Shown: positions 44,510-54,128 of the stretch, in pieces | How the letters are laid out: each line of letters starts with the position of its first letter | Position numbering within the stretch: position 1 is the stretch's first letter | Assembly: GCF_014323725.1 (NCBI RefSeq) | Contig: NZ_JABVED010000006.1 | Location: 271,627 to 335,626 of the forward strand | Length of the DNA stretch: 64,000 nt | Source of the DNA: Actinokineospora xionganensis | GTDB lineage: Bacteria; Actinomycetota; Actinomycetes; Mycobacteriales; Pseudonocardiaceae | Reading direction: 5' to 3' | Translations under genes and position numbers: made by a program | Notes under the pieces: model-generated | Database searches by the model: none | The model's input: the letters and a program-made list of their open reading frames with translations, nothing else | What the model was told of the DNA's origin: nothing

Positions 44510-45708
44510 CGCAACCTCCAGCTCGCCACGACCGCGATCACAAGCACTACCGCATAACCGGCGAACGCGGGGCCGAGCCCGACCAGCGAGGCGCCGACGC
44601 CGAACAGCACCGCGGCCACCGTGCGGGCCAGCGCCTGCCCGGTCTGCAGCACCGCCAGCCCAGAAGCCTTGACCTCGTCGGGAAGCAGCGGGCCCGCACA
44701 CGCCATCAACACGCCGTCGGTGGCCGCGTAGAACAGCCCGTGCAGCCCCAGGGCCAGCACGAGCACCGGCCAGCCGCCCAGACCCGACATCAGCAGCCCG
44801 TAGACCGCGAGCAGCAACCCGTGCCCCACCAGGAAAACCCGCCAGCGGCCGATCCGGTCGGCCAGCCTGCCCACGGGGATGGCCGCGCACAGGAAGGTGA
44901 CGGCGATTCCCAATGGAAGCAGTGGCAACAGGTTCTGGGACACGCCGGTGCGCTGCTGGGCCGCGATCAGGATGAACGCGTCGCTGACCGTCGCCAGCCC
45001 GAGGAACATCGCGCACAGACACAGCCTGCGATACTCCGGGCGCACCAGCAGGCGAAGGCCCTCGCGCACGCTGATCTTCTTCTTCGCCCGCGTTCCCACC
45101 GGCTGCTGGACCCAGACCAGCAGGATGACCAGGCCCACCATGGCGAAGCAGAAGCTGACCACGAACACCGCGTCGTAGGCCTGGGCGGTGATCGCGATCA
45201 GCGTGAACGCCACCACCGGGCCGAGCAACGCGCCGATGGTGTCGAGCATCCGGTGCACGCCGAACGCGCGGCCGAGCGTGTCCGGCGGCGCGCTCATGGC
45301 GATGATCGCGTCCCGCGGTCCGGTGCGAATCCCTTTGCCTGCACGGTCAAGCGCGAGCAGACCGCCGATGGCGCCCAGCGAGCCGCCCGCGGCCGGGAAC
45401 CCGAGTTTGGTCGCCGCCGAGAGCCCGTAACCAAACGCCGCCACCGTTTTCGGCCTGCCGGTGCGGTCCGCCGCATGACCGCCGAGGAGTCGCAACAGCG
45501 CGGTCGCACCGGTGTAGAGCCCGTCGATCAAGCCCAACTGCAGGTAGCCGACACCCAGTCCGTAGACCAGGTACATCGGCAGGAACGCCGTGACCATCTC
45601 CGCGGAGATGTCGGTGAACAGGCTGACCATGCCCAGCGCGAGCACGGTCGACGGTACCTTCGCCGTCGACCGTGCCGCACCGCGCAGCGGCTCAGTGGTG
45701 ACATACAC
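44506..45708 (-). CDS. Major facilitator superfamily transporter
   Basis: A 400-aa protein with 12 predicted helices and GTG start at 45708. The cytoplasmic loop motif GGHAADRTGRPKTVAAFGYG between helices 2 and 3 is the MFS signature, and PVGRLADRIGRWRVFLVGH repeats it in the second half. It probably exports a small compound using the proton gradient. It begins 15 bp after the stop of the metallophosphoesterase gene, so the three genes 45723-48236, 44506-45708 and 43574-44509 may be one transcript. Confidence 0.9.
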   Translation of the reverse strand: MYVTTEPLRGAARSTAKVPSTVLALGMVSLFTDISAEMVTAFLPMYLVYGLGVGYLQLGLIDGLYTGATALLRLLGGHAADRTGRPKTVAAFGYGLSAATKLGFPAAGGSLGAIGGLLALDRAGKGIRTGPRDAIIAMSAPPDTLGRAFGVHRMLDTIGALLGPVVAFTLIAITAQAYDAVFVVSFCFAMVGLVILLVWVQQPVGTRAKKKISVREGLRLLVRPEYRRLCLCAMFLGLATVSDAFILIAAQQRTGVSQNLLPLLPLGIAVTFLCAAIPVGRLADRIGRWRVFLVGHGLLLAVYGLLMSGLGGWPVLVLALGLHGLFYAATDGVLMACAGPLLPDEVKASGLAVLQTGQALARTVAAVLFGVGASLVGLGPAFAGYAVVLVIAVVASWRLR

Positions 45709-45722
45709 CGCTGCTGCCCGCC

Positions 45723-48236
45723 CTACGCCCGGGTGATCTTGACGTCGTCCACCTGAGCCTCCACGAGACTCGGGGTGGCCGAGTCGTCCTCGGCTTCGAT
45801 GAGGATGCGCACGCTCTGACCCGCGAACTCCGACAGGTCAGCGGTGAGCGTCCGCCATGAGCCGTTGATCTGCGTGCCGTTCCCGCGCTGGTCGAGCACG
45901 ACCTTGCTCGTCGACCCGACCACCGTGATCTTGAAGTAGTCGGCGGCGACCGCGTTGTCCGCGAATCCGACGCTCCAGCGCAGGGTCAGGCCGAGGGTGC
46001 CGCTGGGCAGCGTGATCGTAGGCGACCTCACCGACGTGCGTCCGGCGTCGACGTCGTGCGATCCGGCGCCCGACCCGGCGAGCCTGCCGGTCACGAGGTT
46101 GTTGACCCCGCTGGTTGTGGTGCCCAGTTGCTTGTCGCCGTTGTTGGCGGTCGCCTCCGGGTCACCGCGCTCCCACTGGCCGGTCGTGGCGTTGTCCGTG
46201 GCCGAAGCGTTGGTCTGCCAGCCCTTGTCCGACTCGAAGTCGTCGAAGAAGACGTCGACGGGGTCAGAGGTGCCGCCACCGAGGTTCAGCGACCAGGTGT
46301 CGATGGTGCCGACGTCCTGGGATGCCGTGTCCTGCACGCGCAGCTTCCACGTGCCGTTCGCGACCTCGCCGGAGAGGTTCACCGTGTAGATCTGGTCGAT
46401 GTTGTCGGTGCCCGAGCCGGTCTTGTTGTGCAGCACCGAAGCGGTGCCGTCCGGCGCGACCAGGCTCACGACCAGGTCGCCGATGTAGGTGTGTTTGATG
46501 TGCACCTCGGCCTTGGACGTCGCCGAGGCGTTGCCCGCGCAGCCCGAGATCGTGATCGAGGACTCGACCGTGGCGTTGTCCGGGATAGCGACGTCGGTGC
46601 CGTTGGTGCCGGAGCAGGTCCCACCGCCACCGGCCGGGTTCACCGTGAGCGCCACTGTGGTGCTCTTCGTCAAAGTTCCCGACGTGCCGGTGACCGTGAT
46701 GTTGGCGGTCCCGGTCGCGGCGGTGCTGCTCGCGTTGAGCGTCACCGTCGCTTCCGCGGCGCCGTTGGCGGGCGGGGTGACCGACGTCGGCGACACGTTC
46801 GCCGTAACGCCGCTGGGCAGGCCCGAGACGGTCAGGTTGGTCGCGGCGTTGAACCCGCCGGAGCTGGTGACCGTGACCTTGGTGCTCGCCGAGGCGCCCT
46901 GAACGACGCTGACCGCGCTCGGGGTGGCCGAGAGCGCGTAGCTCGGGGTGGTGGTGCTGCCCTTCGGCTTGCAGGAACCCGAGAAGTTGTCGGTGTAGGT
47001 CCGGCCCGAGATCGGGACGAAGTCGCCGCGGTAGCCGGTCGCCGACAGGCCCAGCTTGAGCACGCCGTACGTGGTGTCGTTGCTGGACTCCACGTTCGGC
47101 ATGGTCCGGCTGAACGAGTAGAACGCGCGCCCACCGGTGCCGACCAGGACCTGGCGGATGCCGTTGGTCGCGTCGGCGGTGCCATCGGGACGCTGCGGGG
47201 CGTACCGCTGGTAGTTGTGGTCGTGGCCGACCAGGATCAGGTCGGCCTTGTGTTCGTAGAGGGCGTCCCACAGCGGCTTCACGAACGTACTGTTGCTGTG
47301 CGAGCCCCGGGTGAACAGCGGGTGGTGCCAGTAGGCGGCCGTGCACGGCTTGGTGCTCGCCGCGAGATCATTGCGGAGCCACTGCTCCTGCGCCGAGCCT
47401 GCGGAGACGGGCACCTCGCTGACTTTGCCGGTGTTCAGGGCGACGAAGTGCCAGTCGCCGACATCCCAGCTGTAGTAACCCTTTCCGCGCGGGCCGGCCT
47501 TCCCAGTGGAGTTGCCGGAGCCGTTGAAGTAGTCGAAGTACCCGGCGGCGTTGCTGGTCTGGTACTCGTGGTTGCCCGGTGTCGGGTGGATGATGTTGTT
47601 GAACTGGCCCCACGCCGGATCGTACTTGGTGTCGTAGTCGTTCAGGGAGCCGTTGTCATAGGCGTTGTCACCCGCGGTGAAGACCGCCGCCGGGTTGATC
47701 GCCTTGACCACGTCCGCGGTCTGTGTGCAATTGGAGCCGCAGATGTCACCGGCGCCCGCGACGACGACATCGGCCGACGCGGTGCCGGTCTGCAGCGAGT
47801 CGACCGTGAACCGGCTCTCCGCCGACGACAGGGCCGCGTCGATGGTGACACAGTTGCCGCTGAAGGACTTCGTGGACATCGACCGGCCGGTGCCATGGGT
47901 GGCGGTGAGCGTGTAGCTCTCGCCGCCCGACCCGCGGACGGTCACCGTGTCGGCGCCCTTGAGAGTGAGCCCGGCGAAGTGCGGGCGAACCCACGCGGCG
48001 CCGTCCTGGCAGAACTGCCGGGAGGATGTGCTCGGCCCATCGACAACATGTCGTTCGGCGCGCTCGGTGGCGCCCGCCTGGGCGACCTGCGGAACGGCGT
48101 TGGCTGCCGCGACAGGGGTTTCCGCAGATTTGGCCACTGGTTGGGCGGCTACCGCCGCGACCGCGGACAGGCCCAACAGGGCCGCGCCGCCGATCGCCAC
48201 ACCGGCTCTGCGCCAGTGCTTTCGTTTATCGTTCAC
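45723..48236 (-). CDS. Secreted metallophosphoesterase with Ig-like, P-domain and C-terminal jelly-roll
   Basis: GTG 48236 gives 837 aa. Order: signal peptide (GVAIGGAALLGLSAVAAVAA), an N-terminal beta region, a calcineurin-like phosphoesterase (VVAGAGDICG, AGDNAYDNG, TPGNHEYQT, YWHHPLFTRG, VGHDHNYQRYAP), an Ig-like repeat (ALSATPSAVSVVQGASASTK), a proprotein-convertase P-domain (TNGTDVAIPDNATVESSITI to TIDTWSLNL) and a final MAM/jelly-roll-like domain (VFFDDFESDKGWQT). It acts outside the cell on phosphoesters. The P-domain is nearly the same as in the subtilase at 59.4 kb. Confidence 0.88.
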   Translation of the reverse strand: MNDKRKHWRRAGVAIGGAALLGLSAVAAVAAQPVAKSAETPVAAANAVPQVAQAGATERAERHVVDGPSTSSRQFCQDGAAWVRPHFAGLTLKGADTVTVRGSGGESYTLTATHGTGRSMSTKSFSGNCVTIDAALSSAESRFTVDSLQTGTASADVVVAGAGDICGSNCTQTADVVKAINPAAVFTAGDNAYDNGSLNDYDTKYDPAWGQFNNIIHPTPGNHEYQTSNAAGYFDYFNGSGNSTGKAGPRGKGYYSWDVGDWHFVALNTGKVSEVPVSAGSAQEQWLRNDLAASTKPCTAAYWHHPLFTRGSHSNSTFVKPLWDALYEHKADLILVGHDHNYQRYAPQRPDGTADATNGIRQVLVGTGGRAFYSFSRTMPNVESSNDTTYGVLKLGLSATGYRGDFVPISGRTYTDNFSGSCKPKGSTTTPSYALSATPSAVSVVQGASASTKVTVTSSGGFNAATNLTVSGLPSGVTANVSPTSVTPPANGAAEATVTLNASSTAATGTANITVTGTSGTLTKSTTVALTVNPAGGGGTCSGTNGTDVAIPDNATVESSITISGCAGNASATSKAEVHIKHTYIGDLVVSLVAPDGTASVLHNKTGSGTDNIDQIYTVNLSGEVANGTWKLRVQDTASQDVGTIDTWSLNLGGGTSDPVDVFFDDFESDKGWQTNASATDNATTGQWERGDPEATANNGDKQLGTTTSGVNNLVTGRLAGSGAGSHDVDAGRTSVRSPTITLPSGTLGLTLRWSVGFADNAVAADYFKITVVGSTSKVVLDQRGNGTQINGSWRTLTADLSEFAGQSVRILIEAEDDSATPSLVEAQVDDVKITRA

Positions 48237-48498
48237 CGTTTCCGGCCTTCCTCGCGTGGTGGAATGCAGGGGTCTTCCGGTCAGGAACGTATTCGGGTAT
48301 TCAGCACGAGCAATGGGTCCACCGGCGCGACGCCGTGTTCCGTGAATGAACCGGCCGTGGCACCGCAGGTGGGGGCCTTGATCCGGGAGATCGGCGGCCG
48401 ATTCGACGGACTGTTCCGAGTATTGGTTGGAAACGTTCCCGCTGGCCATGCCGAACGAGCCGTTTCGGGGGGCGCGCGGGCTGTGTTCTGATGCGCCC

Positions 48499-49767
48499 AT
48501 GACCCAGCACGGCCATGGCCACGGCGACACGTCCGCGGTCGATTCCGATGATCGCGTCGCCCGCCGCGTGCGGCTGGTCGTCGCGGGGATCCTGCTGCCG
48601 CTGCTCACGATCGCGAGCGCGGTGGTGATCTCGCTGTGGCCCGATGGCGGCGGCGTGGTCCAGCAGTCGATCCGGCAGGCGCGCGCGTCGGGCACGATCA
48701 CCGCCCAGGCGCCCTGCCCGATGGCTCCTACCGACTGCGACATCGCGGCCGTCGCGGTCGACGATGGCCCAGGCGCCGGGACCACCGTCGAGGCGCTGGT
48801 GTCGACGGCGAGTGGCGTCAAGGTGTCGGTCGGCGACCCGGTGATGATGGTGCACCGGCCGGAGCGGCCCACGGTGTTCGAGCGTTACGAGGTGGTCGAC
48901 CGGAACCGCACGATCCCCTTGCTGCTTCTTGGGAGCGTGTTCGCGCTGGCGGTCATGGCGCTGTCGCGGTGGCGGGGGTTCGCCGCGCTGGGCGCACTCG
49001 CCGTGTGCCTGCTGGGGCTGACCGAGTTCGTCCTCCCCGCGATCATGCAAGGCGCGAACCCATTGGTCGTCGCCGTGTGCGGCGGCACGGTGATCATGGT
49101 GATCGCGTTGTTCATGACCCATGGGATCAACGCGCGGACCGCGGTCTCCGCCGTCGGGACGGTCGCCAGCCTCGGGCTGACCGGACTCATCGGGTTCTGG
49201 TCACTGGACCTGGCCGGGATCACCGGGCTGGGCAGTGACAACGTGGGGTTCCTCAGCGGGTACCTGGCCGACGTTGACCTGCAGGGGCTGCTGCTGGCCG
49301 GGCTGGTGATCGGCGCGCTCGGCGTCCTCGACGACGTCACGGTCACCCAGGCGGCGGTCGTGTGGGAGCTGTCGGCCGCGGACCCGACGGCCTCGCGGGC
49401 CAAGCTGTTCGCGGCCGGGCTGCGCGTCGGCCGGGCGCATGTCGCGTCCACGGTGAACACGCTGGTCCTGGCCTACGCGGGCGCGGCGCTGCCGCTGCTG
49501 ATGCTGTTCGCAGCCAAGGGACTTCCCGGCGACCACGTGCTCTCGACCGCCCCGGTCGCCGAGGAGGTCATCCGGGCACTGGCGGGCAGTCTGGGCATAG
49601 TCGCCGCCGTGCCGCTCACCACCGCGCTCGCCGCCCTCGCCGTCGGCTCCCGCCCGGCGCACGAGGTCCCGGCACCCGCCGGCGGGTACTCAGCTCCCGA
49701 TCGGCAGGCTGATGGCGGTGACGGCGAGACCCCGGTCGACGAGCCAGCGGCCCGAGAAGCAGGCTAG
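48499..49767 (+). CDS. YibE/F-family membrane protein
   Basis: ATG 48499 gives 422 aa. A His-rich N-terminus (MTQHGHGHGDTS) is followed by one helix, an outer domain with VKVSVGDPVMMVHRPE, and about seven more helices. The segment LLAGLVIGALGVLDDVTVTQAAVVWEL is diagnostic for YibE/F, a family of multi-span proteins with unproven transport function. The last 78 bp overlap the phosphopantetheinyl transferase gene on the other strand; that C-terminal tail (PDRQADGGDGETPVDEP) is probably not structured. Confidence 0.88.
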   Translation: MTQHGHGHGDTSAVDSDDRVARRVRLVVAGILLPLLTIASAVVISLWPDGGGVVQQSIRQARASGTITAQAPCPMAPTDCDIAAVAVDDGPGAGTTVEALVSTASGVKVSVGDPVMMVHRPERPTVFERYEVVDRNRTIPLLLLGSVFALAVMALSRWRGFAALGALAVCLLGLTEFVLPAIMQGANPLVVAVCGGTVIMVIALFMTHGINARTAVSAVGTVASLGLTGLIGFWSLDLAGITGLGSDNVGFLSGYLADVDLQGLLLAGLVIGALGVLDDVTVTQAAVVWELSAADPTASRAKLFAAGLRVGRAHVASTVNTLVLAYAGAALPLLMLFAAKGLPGDHVLSTAPVAEEVIRALAGSLGIVAAVPLTTALAALAVGSRPAHEVPAPAGGYSAPDRQADGGDGETPVDEPAAREAG

Positions 49768-50349
49768 CGTGCCGCTCTCGATCACCGGGCCGGGAACCAT
49801 TAGCTCGGCCTCGAAGGTGCCCCCCGGGTCGAAGGTGACCCGTGCGTCCTCGAAGCCGAGCCACTTGTGGGTCAGCGGGAACCAGGCCTTGTAGACGCTT
49901 TCCTTCGCCGCGAACAGCAGTTTGTCCCAGTGCACCGTCGGGTCGGCGGCGGCCAGCTCGGCCAGGTGGACGCGTTCCTCGGGCCTGGTCACCGCGTTCT
50001 CGACGCCGTCGGGCAACGGCTGATGGGGTTCGGCGTCGATGCCGACCGTCACGATGTCGGTGGTGCGGGCGAGGACTGCGGCCCGGTATCCTGCGCAGTG
50101 GGTCATGCTGCCGACGACGCCGTCCGGCCAGCCCGGCGCGCCGCGCTCCCCGGGAAGAATCGGCGCGGGCGGCAGACCCAGTTTCGCAAGCGCTTGCCGG
50201 GCGCAGTGCCGAGCGGTGGTGAACTCGCGCCGCCGCTTTTCCACGGACTTGGCGATCACCTGTTCCTCCTCCGGGAACAGGACCGCGTCCGCAGGGTCGT
50301 CGTAGGCCTCGACCGCGATCACGGCGGCGGGCAGGATGCGCTCGATCAT
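49690..50349 (-). CDS. 4'-phosphopantetheinyl transferase (Sfp/EntD-type)
   Basis: It attaches the phosphopantetheine arm of CoA to carrier proteins of polyketide, peptide or siderophore synthesis. The 219-aa length matches the EntD/SePptII-type enzymes. Magnesium-binding motifs are VGIDAEPHQPLPDGV and FAAKESVYKAWFPLT, and RREFTTARHCARQAL is the CoA-binding region. The start is ATG 50349, or GTG 50352 in the same frame. Such an enzyme implies carrier-protein-based secondary metabolism elsewhere in the genome. Confidence 0.92.
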   Translation of the reverse strand: MIERILPAAVIAVEAYDDPADAVLFPEEEQVIAKSVEKRRREFTTARHCARQALAKLGLPPAPILPGERGAPGWPDGVVGSMTHCAGYRAAVLARTTDIVTVGIDAEPHQPLPDGVENAVTRPEERVHLAELAAADPTVHWDKLLFAAKESVYKAWFPLTHKWLGFEDARVTFDPGGTFEAELMVPGPVIESGTLACFSGRWLVDRGLAVTAISLPIGS

Positions 50350-50455
50350 CACGCTCGACCCTATCCGGCCCGGGCGCGCGGTGGCACGGAATCAGGGGAA
50401 CCGCTCCGAGTGGGACGGCACGGGCGGCTCCCTGACTCCGCTTTGTTCCGTGCCG

Positions 50456-51172
50456 TCAGCGCTGGTTGCGGGCGACCACGTAGTTCATCGGCAGGTCCAG
50501 CCTGCCGCCGTCGGGCAGCGTGTCGGTTCCGTGCAGGGTGATCGAGCCGGAGTCGACGATGTCGATGCCCGCGTCGTCGAGGAGGGCCTCGAACTTGCCG
50601 TCCTGCCAGGACGCGGGGGTCAGGCCGTAGCGGAAGACCCGCTGCAGCTTCGGGACGGCGTCGGCTGCCTGGCCGAGCGCCGATTGGATGGTTTGCGCGG
50701 CCGACGGTGCGAGTTCGGCGGCGAACAGGTGGCCGGAGCCGCCCAACAGGGTCGAGAGTGAGGCGACCGCGTCGGCGCGGATCTCGTCGGGCATCTGGTG
50801 CAGCACGCCTCGCATGTAGACGTTCACATCGCCGAGTTCCTCGTGCAGTTGCGCCGCGCGGGCGGTGTCACCGAGGTCGAACTCCCGGAACTCGGCTGGG
50901 CTGTCGGCCTGCAGCGACCGCGCGTGCTCGATCGCCGCGGGTGCGAAGTCCATGCCGAGCACCCGGGGAAACGTGGCCGCCAGCGCGGCCGTCTGCGTCC
51001 CGTTGCCACACCCGATGTCGAGGACGGGGAGTCCTTCGGCGAAATGGTGTTGGAAGAGCGACAGCTGGGCCGTCGCGGTGATGGCGCCGTCGCTGTCCCA
51101 GACCGGCAGACCCTTCTCCCGCGGAAGATCGTGCCAGAAACTTTCCCAGTTGGTCCGGACCGACTGTTCCAT
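50456..51172 (-). CDS. Class I SAM-dependent methyltransferase
   Basis: ATG 51172 after GAGGAC gives 238 aa; the frame continues upstream through poor sequence that I exclude. Motif I is LPVLDIGCGNGTQTAALA, with VLGMDFAPAAIEHA as the acidic loop after strand 2, and GHLFAAELAPSA later. The protein starts MEQSVRTNWESFWHDLP, typical for thiopurine-like or small-molecule methyltransferases. Substrate unknown. Long complementary segments (GGCACGGAA and TTCCGTGCC) in the 50382-50457 region may end its transcript. Confidence 0.83.
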   Translation of the reverse strand: MEQSVRTNWESFWHDLPREKGLPVWDSDGAITATAQLSLFQHHFAEGLPVLDIGCGNGTQTAALAATFPRVLGMDFAPAAIEHARSLQADSPAEFREFDLGDTARAAQLHEELGDVNVYMRGVLHQMPDEIRADAVASLSTLLGGSGHLFAAELAPSAAQTIQSALGQAADAVPKLQRVFRYGLTPASWQDGKFEALLDDAGIDIVDSGSITLHGTDTLPDGGRLDLPMNYVVARNQR

Positions 51173-51335
51173 GTGTCCTCCGCCCACTAACCCAGTAGAG
51201 GTGTTTGGTTTACGGCTCAACTGGTGGCGGTGACAAGGGGTAGATCCACATTTGGGCTTTTCAGGTGAACTTCGGTAACGCGACCACCCGATCTTGCGAT
51301 CAAGATCGCGTGCGGGCACACGATGTGTCAGCCGA

Positions 51336-52028
51336 TCAGCCCGTGCCCGCGACCGGGATGACACCACCCGAGATCGCGGATCCGTTGTGTCCACACAGGA
51401 ACAGGATCGTCTCGGCGATCTTCTCCGGACGGACCCAGCCGGATCGGTCGGCCTCGGGCTGCTCCGCGCGGTTCGCCGGAGTGTCGATCACGCCGGGCAT
51501 GATCGCGTTGACCCGCACACCGTCGCGGCCGTACTCCGCGGCCAGCGCTCCGACCAGCCCGGACACCGCCGCCTTCGCCGTGATGTAGCCGGCCGCACCG
51601 GGAAACGGGTTCCGCGCGGCGCGCGCCGAGACGCACACGACGGAGCCGCCGCCCGCCGCGATCAGGTGCGGCAGCGCGGCCTGGGTGACCAGGTACGTGG
51701 GCCGCAGGTTGATCCGCAGCATCCGGTCGAAGTCGTCGACCGGAGTCTCGTGCACCCGCCCGCCCATCGCGAAACCGCCGACGAGGTTCACCACCGCGGC
51801 GAGCGGCGCCTGCACGTCGGCCGCCGCGCGTTCGGCGCACGCGGCGACGTCGGCCTGGTCGACGAGGTCGGCGCGGACGAGTTCGAGCCGGTCATGGGCG
51901 CCGAGCCTGCCCAGTTCGGCCTCCACCAGCCACGGAACCACGACCCGCCACCCCGCGCCGAGGAACGCGTTCGTCACTGCCGAGCCGAGCCCACCGGTGC
52001 CCCCGGTGATCAACGCCGTCGAAGTCAT
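51336..52028 (-). CDS. Short-chain dehydrogenase/reductase
   Basis: A 230-aa Rossmann enzyme. The cofactor motif is ALITGGTGGLGSAVTNAF, NLVGG takes the place of the usual NNAG, and the catalytic residues are Ser in VVCVSARAARN and the YxxxK in GYITAKAAVSGL. The C-terminal loop VNAIMPGVIDTP is standard. Substrate unknown. It lies 19 bp after the class E sortase gene end on the same strand. Confidence 0.88.
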   Translation of the reverse strand: MTSTALITGGTGGLGSAVTNAFLGAGWRVVVPWLVEAELGRLGAHDRLELVRADLVDQADVAACAERAAADVQAPLAAVVNLVGGFAMGGRVHETPVDDFDRMLRINLRPTYLVTQAALPHLIAAGGGSVVCVSARAARNPFPGAAGYITAKAAVSGLVGALAAEYGRDGVRVNAIMPGVIDTPANRAEQPEADRSGWVRPEKIAETILFLCGHNGSAISGGVIPVAGTG

Positions 52029-52047
52029 GGACCCAGTCTCCCCGGTG

Positions 52048-54072
52048 TCAGCGGGTTTCGCGGAGTTCCGGGGGCAGCGCCGGGTCGGACTTCGGGTGCA
52101 CGCGGACCAGGACGCCGTGCAGGATCATCCGCTGCCGGTTGGAGAACTTGGGGTGGCAGGTGGTCAGGGTGATCAGCTTCTGCCGCTGCTCCGCGGGCGT
52201 CTTGGACGCGAGGTTGCCGGGCACGGGGGCGACCACCGCGGAGTCGCGCGGGGTGACGATGCGGCGGCCGATGGTGGCCGCGTACTCGCCGGTCAGCGGC
52301 TCGACCTTGGCCGAGCCGGGGGCGCCCGCGCACAACGGGTCGGCGCCGACCTGAGCCCAGTTCTTGGCGTCGTCGACCGTGGGCAGCATCCGGTAGATGT
52401 ACCAGTTGCCGCGGGTCTCGACGATCATCGCGTCGCAGGACTGGAGCAGGTCGAGGTCGTTGAAGGGGGCACCCTTGCCGACCCGATGCCCCGCCACGCC
52501 GAAGTTGCCGGGCGCGCCTGGGGCCGCCGACTGCTTGTAGTGACCGGGGCCGACCTCGAGGTTGGCTTCGGAGGTGCCCTCGACGATGGTGAACTTGTAG
52601 TCGGAACCGAGGGCCGGGATGTAGAGCTTCGCGATGCCCTCGCCGTCGGCGAACGTGAAGTGCTCGGTGCGCTCGGGTTCGGCGGGCTGCTGCCAGTCCT
52701 CTTCGAGGGCGCTGGTGACGTCGTTCTGCTTGCCCGCGGAGATCAGGTCGGTGATCCACACCTCGTAGACGACGAAGAGCAGCACGACCATCCCGGCGGT
52801 GATGAGCAACTCGCCGATGGAGCGCACGGCCAGCAGGCCGGGGCTGATCTTGGGGCGGCGCACGGGCTCGTCGTCGTAGTAGTCGTCGTCGTAGTCGTCG
52901 TACTCGTCGTCGTAGTAGTCGTCGTCCAGGGAGGGGATGTACTCCGTGGGCGCGTCCGGGTTGACCCGTGGGGGCGGCGGTCCCGGGGGACGGGCGGGGT
53001 GTCGGAACTGGGCACCGTGAGCAGGCTCACCGACAAGCGGGGGCTGGCCGTGCTCACCTGGGAGTGGGTCGATGGGACGGGCTTGCTCACCTGGGAACAA
53101 GGGGCGACCACGCTCGCCCGCGGGGCGCCCGCGCTCACCGCGGAATGGCTCGGCGGGGAGAGCGTTCGGGGTTGGCCCACTGGGCTCACCCATGAGCCGA
53201 TCGGCGAGGCGACCATGTCCACCCGCGGGCGGGTCCGCCGGGCGATGGCCAGGGTCACCTTGGATGAAATTCGGCGGGCGGCCGTGGTCCTTTGGGAGCG
53301 ATGCGGGCGGTCGGCCGTACTCATCCGGGATCGGCGCGGGCGGGCCGGGCTCCCCGACAATCGGGTCAGGTCGGCCGAACGCACCCGCGCCCGCGGAGCG
53401 GACATAGGCCGTGGGCGGCTGCGCGGCCGGGTAGACCGGCTCCCCCTCGTGCGGCGACGGCACCCAGGAATCACGCGCCGCAGGTGGGGTGGGTCCGTTC
53501 AGGGCGCGGCGTGGGGTTTCGCCGGGCGGCCAAGGCGATGGGTCGGCGGGCGAGTGGTCATCGGCGGGCGGGTGCCAGGCGGCGGAATCCCCGTGCGGGC
53601 CCGCCGAGCCGTTGAATTGGGGCGTGACCTGGGCTTCGGGCTCCTGCCATGGCGCGACGCTCGCGGCCGGGCGGTCGGTGGGATCGGCCGCGGGCCAGGC
53701 CGGAGTGCCCGCGGCGGCATCGAACTGCTGCCGCTCGTCACCCTCAAGCGCCCGGCGACCAGCCACTGAACGAGCAGGCGGATCCACCGGCGGCCACTCA
53801 TCCGACCCAGGTCGACCAACCATTGCGGTCGCGGGCCCGGCGGGCGCGTCGGTCGGTGTCCACACCTCCCGATCACGCGCGGCGTCCCCACCAGGAGGCG
53901 GCGGCACGGGTGGTCGGGACGGGGTGTCGGCCGGCGGCGGGACCGGCGTGTCGGGCGCGGACGCGCGGGTGCGGGCGGGCCGGCGTACCGGCTGGATGAC
54001 CACCGTGTGGTCGTCCGCCGGTCGCGGCCGAGGCTGCCGCCCTCGGTCTCCGTGCACCTGTTCACCTCGCAT
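52048..54072 (-). CDS. Class E sortase with long Pro-rich cytoplasmic head
   Basis: Sortases cut C-terminal sorting signals and link the protein to the cell wall; class E enzymes use LAxTG. The 674-aa protein is far longer than the usual 200-350. About 400 residues of Pro/Gly/Arg-rich sequence and an acidic Asp/Tyr run (near 52871-52940) precede one helix (LLITAGMVVLLFVVYEVWI) and a C-terminal catalytic domain. Catalytic His is in FGVAGHRVGKG, Cys639 in TLTTCHPKF, and Arg in NRQRMILHG. The start may be ATG 54072 or a GTG shortly after it. A candidate substrate is the LAVTG protein at 3.3 kb. Confidence 0.88.
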   Translation of the reverse strand: MRGEQVHGDRGRQPRPRPADDHTVVIQPVRRPARTRASAPDTPVPPPADTPSRPPVPPPPGGDAARDREVWTPTDAPAGPATAMVGRPGSDEWPPVDPPARSVAGRRALEGDERQQFDAAAGTPAWPAADPTDRPAASVAPWQEPEAQVTPQFNGSAGPHGDSAAWHPPADDHSPADPSPWPPGETPRRALNGPTPPAARDSWVPSPHEGEPVYPAAQPPTAYVRSAGAGAFGRPDPIVGEPGPPAPIPDEYGRPPASLPKDHGRPPNFIQGDPGHRPADPPAGGHGRLADRLMGEPSGPTPNALPAEPFRGERGRPAGERGRPLFPGEQARPIDPLPGEHGQPPLVGEPAHGAQFRHPARPPGPPPPRVNPDAPTEYIPSLDDDYYDDEYDDYDDDYYDDEPVRRPKISPGLLAVRSIGELLITAGMVVLLFVVYEVWITDLISAGKQNDVTSALEEDWQQPAEPERTEHFTFADGEGIAKLYIPALGSDYKFTIVEGTSEANLEVGPGHYKQSAAPGAPGNFGVAGHRVGKGAPFNDLDLLQSCDAMIVETRGNWYIYRMLPTVDDAKNWAQVGADPLCAGAPGSAKVEPLTGEYAATIGRRIVTPRDSAVVAPVPGNLASKTPAEQRQKLITLTTCHPKFSNRQRMILHGVLVRVHPKSDPALPPELRETR

Positions 54073-54128
54073 CCGACGCCGCTGTCCCCCACGAGGTTAG
54101 GACACCGCCGGCCGGAGGGTGGCGGGTA

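Noticed and set aside
51173..51394. N-terminal extension of the methyltransferase to 51394
   Set aside because: The added 74 residues are Arg/Ser-rich without family similarity, while ATG 51172 has a ribosome site and begins a typical methyltransferase N-terminus.
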